A stretch of 64,000 nt of DNA from Microbacterium sp. 70-16 (GTDB lineage Bacteria > Actinomycetota > Actinomycetes > Actinomycetales > Microbacteriaceae), in the NCBI RefSeq assembly GCF_001898315.1, contig NZ_MKTQ01000014.1, forward strand, positions 409,087 to 473,086, written 5' to 3'. Under the pieces are notes generated by a model. It did no database searches, had not been told where the DNA came from, and was given only the letters and a program-made list of their open reading frames with translations. Of the stretch, positions 58,819 through 64,000 are shown piece after piece; within the stretch, counting starts at the first letter, position 1, and each line of letters opens with the position of its first letter. The position numbers and the translations under genes are program-made.

Positions 58819-59565
58819 TCACCAGCGCCCGAGGCGGGCGTTGAGCAGCGCGAGCGCGGCGGGGCCGGCCGTCGAGGTGCGCAGGACCGTGCCGCCCAGG
58901 CGTACGAGCTCGGCGCCGGATGCCTCGAGGGCGGTGAGCTCTTCGGGGGCGATGCCGCCCTCAGGTCCGACGATCAGAACGAGATCGCGGGTGTCACCGG
59001 CATCCTGTTCGATGCTCGACAGCGCGACGGATGCCGTCGGCTCGAGCACCAGCAGCCGGGCATCGCTCAGCGCGGCCAGCTCACGCGTCCTCACCGGTGC
59101 GGTCACCTCGGGCACCCACGCGCGGTGGGCCTGCTTGGCGGCCTCGCGCACGATCGTCTGCCACCGCGCGACGCCCTTCTGCGCCTTGGCGGCATCCCAC
59201 CGCGACACGCTACGCGCGGCCTGCCACGGCACGATGCGGTCGACGCCCAGCTCGGTCGCGGCCTGCACCGCGAGCTCGTCACGGTCGCCTTTCGCGAGCG
59301 CCTGCACGAGAACAAAGCGCGGGGATGCCTCGGGGCGCGTCTCGTGCGCCGCCACACGCACGGCTACGCGTCGCGGCGCAGCTTCGGTCACGACGCCGGT
59401 CAGCCACGTGCCGCGCCCGTCGCCGACCGTGACCTCCTCATCGACGCGGACGCGGCGCACGACCGCCGCGTGGTGTGCCTCGGCGCCGGTCAGCTCGACG
59501 ACGTCGCCCGGCCTGGCACCGCGCACGGCGACCTCAGCCTCGTCGACGAGGAAGTGCAGCGCCAT
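58819..59565 (-). CDS. rsmE: 16S rRNA m3U1498 methyltransferase
   Basis: 248 residues. SPOUT methyltransferase with a deep trefoil knot: LVLIVGPEGGIAPEE (~195-209) and VRLGGTVLRTSTAG (~222-235) bind SAM; the N-terminal PUA-like part contains GAEAHHAAVVRRVRV. ATG 59565 is 1 nt from the dnaJ stop, so it is co-translated with dnaJ. Modifies U1498 of 16S rRNA. Confidence 0.95.
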   Translation of the reverse strand: MALHFLVDEAEVAVRGARPGDVVELTGAEAHHAAVVRRVRVDEEVTVGDGRGTWLTGVVTEAAPRRVAVRVAAHETRPEASPRFVLVQALAKGDRDELAVQAATELGVDRIVPWQAARSVSRWDAAKAQKGVARWQTIVREAAKQAHRAWVPEVTAPVRTRELAALSDARLLVLEPTASVALSSIEQDAGDTRDLVLIVGPEGGIAPEELTALEASGAELVRLGGTVLRTSTAGPAALALLNARLGRW

Positions 59566-59566
59566 C

Positions 59567-60676
59567 TCAGCCCCGGAACTTGTCGCGCAGCTTGGAGAAC
59601 AGTCCCTGGTGGAACTGCGCGAGCTGCGGCGCGGGTGCCTTCGTCTTCTTCGCGAAGTCTTCGATGAGCGCACGCTCCTTCGCGCCGAGCTTCGTCGGCG
59701 TCACGACCTGCACGCCGACGCGCAGGTCGCCGCGGCTGCCGCCGCGCAGCGGCGTGATGCCGCGGCCCTTGATCGTCAGCACGTCACCCGACTGCACACC
59801 CGCGCGCACCTCGAGGTCGACCTCACCGTCGAGCGACGAGATCGTCGTCTGCGTGCCGAGGATCGCGTCGGGCATCGAGACCTCGAGGGTCGCGAGCAGG
59901 TCGTCGCCGTCGCGGCTGAACACGTCGTCGTGGGCGACGGTGACCTCGAGGTAGAGGTCACCGTTGGGGCCGCCGGCCGGGCCGACCTCGCCCGAGCCCG
60001 GCAGCTGCAGCCGCAGCCCCGTCTCGACGCCACCGGGAATGTCGACCGACACGGTGCGGCGCGCGCGCACGCGACCCTGGCCCTGGCACGTGGCGCACGG
60101 GTACGGGATCGTCGTGCCGTAGCCCTGGCAGGTCGTGCACGGCTGCGACGTGACGACGTTGCCGAGCAGGCTGCGGACGGTGCGCTGCACCTGGCCGGAG
60201 CCGTGGCAGATGTCGCACGTGACGGGCTGGGTGCCCGGCTGGCAGCACGAGCCCTCGCACGTCTCGCAGAGGATCGCGGTGTCGACCTCGAGGTCGCGAT
60301 GCGTGCCGAAGACGACGTCCTTCAGGTCGAGGGTGACGCGCACGAGGGCATCCTGGCCCCGTTCTCGACGCGACCGGGGGCGCCCGCCGCGGCCGCCCGC
60401 TCCGCCGCCGAAGAACGTCTCGAAGATGTCGCCGAAGCCACCGAAGTTCGCGCCGCCACCGAACGGCGAGCCGTCGCCGCCCATGTCGTAGCGCTGACGC
60501 TGCTCGGGGTCGCTCAGCACGTCGTACGCGTGCGTCACGAGCTTGAATCGCTCGGACGCCTCTTCCCCCGGGTTCACATCCGGGTGCAGCTGGCGCGCGA
60601 GACGGCGGTACGCCTTCTTGATCTCTTCGGGGCTCGCGTCACGCGCGACGCCCAGTACTTCGTAGTGGTCGGCCAC
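59567..60676 (-). CDS. dnaJ: chaperone DnaJ (type I)
   Basis: 369 residues. J domain with HPD (~32-34), Gly-rich region ([12 protein letters not shown], ~75-100) and a zinc-finger domain with four CxxC units. The first unit reads CETCEGSC, with Cys where the family has Gly; the other three are normal ([24 protein letters not shown]). It is cotranscribed with hrcA upstream, so this is the HrcA-controlled DnaJ rather than the one in the dnaK operon. Confidence 0.95.
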   Translation of the reverse strand: MADHYEVLGVARDASPEEIKKAYRRLARQLHPDVNPGEEASERFKLVTHAYDVLSDPEQRQRYDMGGDGSPFGGGANFGGFGDIFETFFGGGAGGRGGRPRSRRERGQDALVRVTLDLKDVVFGTHRDLEVDTAILCETCEGSCCQPGTQPVTCDICHGSGQVQRTVRSLLGNVVTSQPCTTCQGYGTTIPYPCATCQGQGRVRARRTVSVDIPGGVETGLRLQLPGSGEVGPAGGPNGDLYLEVTVAHDDVFSRDGDDLLATLEVSMPDAILGTQTTISSLDGEVDLEVRAGVQSGDVLTIKGRGITPLRGGSRGDLRVGVQVVTPTKLGAKERALIEDFAKKTKAPAPQLAQFHQGLFSKLRDKFRG

Positions 60677-60731
60677 AATCGCCTTTCCTGCCCGCTGCGG
60701 GCGCGGTGGGTTGTTCGTCGGTGCGGGCCGC

Positions 60732-61769
60732 TCAGCGGGACGTGTCGTCCTCGTCGAGCAGCCGACTGAGGTAGTGCGCGACGGCGCGAACCGCCGCGAG
60801 GTTGGTGGGATAGTCCATGCGCGTCGGGCCCAGCAGCCCGACGCGGGCGCGCGTGCCGGCGCCGTCGTAGTCGCTCGTGACGACGGATGCCTCGGCGAGC
60901 CCGAACGGCGCGTTCTCGCGGCCGATGCTGGCCGCCAGGCCCTTGTCGTCGGCGACCATTTCGCCCATGAGGCGCAGCAGCGTCACCTGCTCTTCGATGG
61001 CCTCCAGCAGCGGATAGATGCTGCCGCGGAAGTCACCCTCGCGCTTGGCGAGCGTCGCACTGCCGGCCATGACGAGCTTGTCCTGCCGGAAGTCGTCGAG
61101 CTCCTCGGCGACGATGCGGGCGACCGTCCGCACCGCGTCGTCGACGCGCGTGCCCGTGGCAGCGCCCGCCTGCAGGTCGGCGATCGCCTGCGCGGCATCC
61201 GCCACCGGCTTCCCCGTGACCAGGGCCGCGATCTCGGCCTTGACGAGGGCGACATCGTCTTCATCGAGCTCGTCGCGCAGGAACGCGAGGCGCTGCGAGA
61301 CGCGCCCCGTGTCAGTCACGACGATGACGACGATGCGTGCGCCGCCGAGGTGCACGAACTCGACGTGCGAGACGCTCGCACGTGCAAACGACGGGTACTG
61401 CACGATCGCGACCTGTCCGGTCAGCTGCGTCAGGGCCCGGACGGTACGCATGAGCAGGTCGTCGAGATCGACAGGGTCGGCGAGGAACGTCGAGATCGCC
61501 GCGCGCTGCGCGCCGGACAGCGGCCGCAACTCGGCGAGATGATCGACGAAGACGCGGTAGCCCTTGTCTGTCGGGATCCGCCCCGACGAGGTGTGCGGAG
61601 CCGCGATGAGCTCCTCATCTTCGAGCAGCGCCATGTCGTTGCGGATGGTCGCCGCCGACACCCCGAACTGGTGCCGATCGACGATCGTCTTGCTGCCGAC
61701 GGGCTCGTTCGTGTCGACGTAGTCCTGCACGATCGCGCGGAGGACCTGCAGGCCGCGTTCCGAGACCAT
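60732..61769 (-). CDS. hrcA: heat-inducible transcription repressor HrcA
   Basis: 345 residues. N-terminal winged helix ([27 protein letters not shown]) that binds CIRCE. GGAGGAGG precedes the ATG at 61769; an ATG eight codons earlier is less well placed. A CIRCE operator begins 17 nt upstream, so hrcA-dnaJ is self-regulated. Confidence 0.96.
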   Translation of the reverse strand: MVSERGLQVLRAIVQDYVDTNEPVGSKTIVDRHQFGVSAATIRNDMALLEDEELIAAPHTSSGRIPTDKGYRVFVDHLAELRPLSGAQRAAISTFLADPVDLDDLLMRTVRALTQLTGQVAIVQYPSFARASVSHVEFVHLGGARIVVIVVTDTGRVSQRLAFLRDELDEDDVALVKAEIAALVTGKPVADAAQAIADLQAGAATGTRVDDAVRTVARIVAEELDDFRQDKLVMAGSATLAKREGDFRGSIYPLLEAIEEQVTLLRLMGEMVADDKGLAASIGRENAPFGLAEASVVTSDYDGAGTRARVGLLGPTRMDYPTNLAAVRAVAHYLSRLLDEDDTSR

Positions 61770-61786
61770 CGCTCCTCCTCCGCCAG

Positions 61787-61813
61787 CTGGCACTCCGGGT
61801 CTTCGAGTGCCAA
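61787..61813. promoter_or_regulatory. CIRCE operator (HrcA binding site)
   Basis: Minus strand TTGGCACTC-N9-GAGTGCCAG, an 8/9 match per arm to CIRCE (TTAGCACTC-N9-GAGTGCTAA) with exact 9-nt spacing. Controls hrcA-dnaJ; the divergent esterase promoter (61831) is only 17 nt away and could be affected too. Confidence 0.93.
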
Positions 61814-61830
61814 TCTTACCGCGGTCACCC

Positions 61831-61836
61831 TACGAT
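61831..61836 (+). promoter_or_regulatory. -10 box of carboxylesterase gene (leaderless)
   Basis: TACGAT with 7 nt to ATG 61844, which supports that ATG over the in-frame ATG at 61835. Confidence 0.5.
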
Positions 61837-61843
61837 GATCCGT

Positions 61844-63283
61844 ATGCGCGACGATGCCATCGACTCCGTCCCTGTCCAGACGTCTCACGGACCGGTCATC
61901 GGCCGTCGATCGGGCGAGACCGTGCGCTTCCTCGGCATCCCGTACGCGTTGCCGCCGTTCGGGGCGCGCCGCTTCGCCCTGCCCGAGGAAGTTCCCGCGT
62001 GGACCGAGCCGAGGGATGCCACGGCGCACGGCGCGACAGCCCCGCAGGACCCGTACTTCGGCGCCCTGGGCGAACTGCTCGGGTCGGTCGAGATCCCCGG
62101 CGACGACATCCTCACCGTCAACGTGTGGGCGCCGGTCGATGCCCTTTCGCCGGGCGGGGCGCCCGTGTTCGTCTGGTACCACGGCGGGGCGCTCGAGCGC
62201 GGAACGGCCGCGCTTCCGGCGTATGACGGTGCGGCGTTCGCCCGCGACGGCATCGTGTTCGTCTCGATCAATCACCGCATCGGTGCGGAGGGCTTCTCTG
62301 TGCTCGACGGCGCGCCGCGCAACCTCGGCCTGTCGGATGCGGCCGCGGGCCTGCGCTGGGTCCAGCGCGAGATCGCGGCCTTCGGCGGCGACCCGGCTCA
62401 GATCACGATCGCGGGCGAATCGGCGGGCGGTGCGCTCGTGGCGGCGTTGCTCTCACGGCCCGACACGGCGTCGATCCCCCGAGCGGCGATCATCGAGTCG
62501 GGGCCGCTCGAGGCGGTGCCGGTCGCACGCGCCGCGCGTGTCACGCAGGCGACCGCCAAGAAGCTCAAGGTCCCGGCGACGCGCGAGGCGTTCGCCGCCC
62601 TCACGCCGCGCCAGCTTCTCGACGCCCGGCGGGCACTCGCCGAGGGGTCCAGCCCGCTGTCCGGCGTGGCCGGATACACACTCGCGATCGACCCCGACAG
62701 CCTGCCGGTCTCGCCCGTCGAGGCGTTGCCTCGCCTCGGCATCCCTCTGCTGATCGGCACCAATAGTGACGAGTACCGTCTCTGGTTCACGCCCGCTCAG
62801 CTCGCGGCCATCTCGCCGCTCAAGCTCGAGCCCGCGCGGCTCGCGACGCGCATCCGTCGCAGCGCCGTGCGCGCCTACCACGAGGCGCTGCCGGGCGCGT
62901 CGGCGGGCGAGATCCTCGGCCAGATCGTGACCGACCGCATGCTGCGTGGCCCCGCCCTGAAGGTCGCCGGCGCGAAGCGGTCCCCCACCTACGTGTACGA
63001 GTTCGCGTGGCGCAGCCCCGTGCGCGACCTGCGCGCGGCGCACGCGCTCGAGATCGGGTTCGTCTTCGACCGGGTGGATGCCGCCGAGTCGCGCCAGCTC
63101 GTCGGCGACGCTGCTCCGCAGCAGCTCGCCGACCGGATGCACGCCGACTGGGTGCGCTTCACCCGCAGCGGCGACCCCGGCTGGCCCGCGTACGATGCCG
63201 GGCGTCAGGTGCAGGTGTTCGACACCGAGTGCCGCATCGAGCCCGTACGCCGCGCCGCAGCCGTGGATGCGCTGGCCGGCTGA
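61844..63283 (+). CDS. carboxylesterase type B
   Basis: 479 residues. GIPYALPPFGARRF near the N-terminus, nucleophile in GESAGG (~residue 190), a Glu in the NSDEYRLW block and a His in AHALEIGFVFD are the type B esterase landmarks. No signal peptide, so cytoplasmic. Substrate unknown; para-nitrobenzyl-esterase-like enzymes of this group are promiscuous. It lies between hrcA and hemW, which are close neighbours in many actinobacteria, so it may be an insertion. Confidence 0.9.
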   Translation: MRDDAIDSVPVQTSHGPVIGRRSGETVRFLGIPYALPPFGARRFALPEEVPAWTEPRDATAHGATAPQDPYFGALGELLGSVEIPGDDILTVNVWAPVDALSPGGAPVFVWYHGGALERGTAALPAYDGAAFARDGIVFVSINHRIGAEGFSVLDGAPRNLGLSDAAAGLRWVQREIAAFGGDPAQITIAGESAGGALVAALLSRPDTASIPRAAIIESGPLEAVPVARAARVTQATAKKLKVPATREAFAALTPRQLLDARRALAEGSSPLSGVAGYTLAIDPDSLPVSPVEALPRLGIPLLIGTNSDEYRLWFTPAQLAAISPLKLEPARLATRIRRSAVRAYHEALPGASAGEILGQIVTDRMLRGPALKVAGAKRSPTYVYEFAWRSPVRDLRAAHALEIGFVFDRVDAAESRQLVGDAAPQQLADRMHADWVRFTRSGDPGWPAYDAGRQVQVFDTECRIEPVRRAAAVDALAG

Positions 63284-63314
63284 GCCAGCCCGTGCCATCG
63301 ACTGCGCCATCTGC

Positions 63315-63399
63315 TGCCGAGTGCGCCCGTCATGCGGGCGCCGCGACCGGCGCACTCGGCACGAAGCGGCGCACTCGGCACAGAGCGGCGCACTCGGCA
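63315..63399. terminator. multi-option terminator: inverted copy plus three 19-bp tandem repeats
   Basis: GGCGCACTCGGCA occurs three times at 19-nt intervals (63349, 63368, 63387), and its exact reverse complement lies at 63315-63327. The inverted copy can pair with any of the three as a 13-bp stem. It lies between the convergent esterase and hemW genes, so a termination role fits. Confidence 0.6.
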
Positions 63400-63429
63400 T
63401 GGCGCGAAGCGGCGCCAGCTGACCGCCGG

Positions 63430-64000
63430 TCAGGCGGTGAGTGCGCGCACCACGGCATCCGCCAGCAGGCGGCCGCGGCGGGTCAGCACGACGCGCCCGC
63501 GCACGGCGGCGGCGCCCTCGATGAGCCCGTCGGCGATGAGGGATGCCACGGCGTGCCGCCCCGTGTCTTCGAGTTCCGACACGGCGAGGCCCTCGGCGAT
63601 GCGCGAGCGCAGCAGCACGTCCTCAAGGCGCCGCGCGGCGGCATCCGGCCGTTCCCGCGCGGCGGCGGGCGACTCGCCGGCTGCCAGTCGCTGTGCGTAG
63701 GCGGCGGGATGCTTGACGTTCCACCAGCGCAGCCCGTCGACGTGGCTGTGTGCGCCCGGGCCGTAGCCCCACCAGTCGGTGCCGCGCCAGTACGCGAGGT
63801 TGTGACGCGAGCGATGCTCGGGTGCCGTCGCCCAGTTCGACACCTCGTACCAGTCGAACCCGCTGCCGCCGAGCAGGTCGTCGACGAGTTCGTACATGTC
63901 GGCCTGCAGGTCGTCGTCGGGCGCGGCGATCTCACCGCGGCGGATCCGGCGCGCCAGTTGGGTGCCGTCCTCGACGATGAGGGCGTACGCCGAGATGTGG
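63430..64000 (-). CDS. hemW: radical SAM heme chaperone HemW, C-terminal part
   Basis: About 190 residues; the N-terminus, including the radical SAM cluster, lies beyond the right edge. HISAYALIVEDGT at the left of the visible part, YEVSNWA and WWGYGPGAHSHVDGLRWWNVKHP are HemW landmarks, the last shared with coproporphyrinogen dehydrogenase HemN. The C-terminal HemN_C-type winged helix follows. HemW delivers heme to respiratory enzymes rather than oxidising coproporphyrinogen. An ATG at 63897 is internal. Confidence 0.93.
   Translation of the reverse strand, partial: HISAYALIVEDGTQLARRIRRGEIAAPDDDLQADMYELVDDLLGGSGFDWYEVSNWATAPEHRSRHNLAYWRGTDWWGYGPGAHSHVDGLRWWNVKHPAAYAQRLAAGESPAAARERPDAAARRLEDVLLRSRIAEGLAVSELEDTGRHAVASLIADGLIEGAAAVRGRVVLTRRGRLLADAVVRALTA

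Noticed and set aside
63349..63399. CRISPR-like array
   Set aside because: Units are 19 bp with only 6-nt differences, no spacers of 30-40 nt and no cas genes; it behaves as a terminator repeat.

Overview
The window is high-GC actinobacterial chromosome, best matched to Microbacteriaceae and probably Microbacterium. The gene set supports this: a DUF3145 gene next to fabF, a fasR-fabD-fabH-acpP-fabF run, a homodimeric AceE, an LAATG-type surface protein and a hemW/hrcA/dnaJ/rsmE/phoH/ybeY/era block. Many genes start with GTG, and several have a TANNNT box only 6-7 nt before the start codon, as expected for leaderless mRNAs. No rRNA operon, CRISPR array, insertion sequence or phage structural gene was seen.

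Layout. 1-5.8 kb: the end of a UvrD-like helicase gene, rnpB, an LAATG surface protein coupled to a DUF4012 protein, and a family A DNA polymerase coupled to a zinc-ribbon coiled-coil protein. 5.8-11.6 kb: tRNA-Val, then a minus-strand operon of MMPL transporter, sensor kinase, response regulator and MFS exporter. 11.8-20 kb: aceE and the type II fatty acid synthesis cluster, closed by a strong terminator and followed by DUF3145. 20.2-32.0 kb: an accessory catabolic locus. An XRE-cupin regulator and a ferredoxin reductase are divergent from ten genes: a cytosine-deaminase-like hydrolase, an ABC importer, an SDR, an FAD oxidase, a creatininase-family protein, a PNPOx-like flavoprotein, a MetF-like protein and an amidohydrolase with a degenerate metal site. 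32-34.8 kb: a glycosyltransferase and a nucleotidyltransferase/XRE pair beside a CAT-anticodon tRNA.

34.8-47.7 kb is mostly housekeeping: DMT transporter, def, tRNA-Asn, a degenerate ABC ATPase, dnaG-dgt-dus, glutathione peroxidase, a DsbA-like protein, uppS-recO, a TRIC-like protein and leuA. leuA is preceded by a probable Leu leader peptide and hairpin. 47.8-53.3 kb is accessory: two lipoproteins, then a CHAT-domain (caspase-like) protein followed after 16 nt by an alpha/beta hydrolase, a plausible uncharacterised effector pair. 53.4-64 kb holds era, a CNNM/CBS protein, ybeY, phoH, a HIT gene, rsmE, dnaJ and hrcA (with a CIRCE operator), a carboxylesterase gene, and hemW running off the edge. 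phoH is split by a 358-residue intein with class 3 hallmarks and a LAGLIDADG endonuclease domain.

Most notable items: the PhoH intein, the CHAT/hydrolase pair, the leuA leader, the uncharacterised catabolic operon with its degenerate amidohydrolase, and a strongly over-represented word GGATGCC/GGCATCC spread over the whole window.
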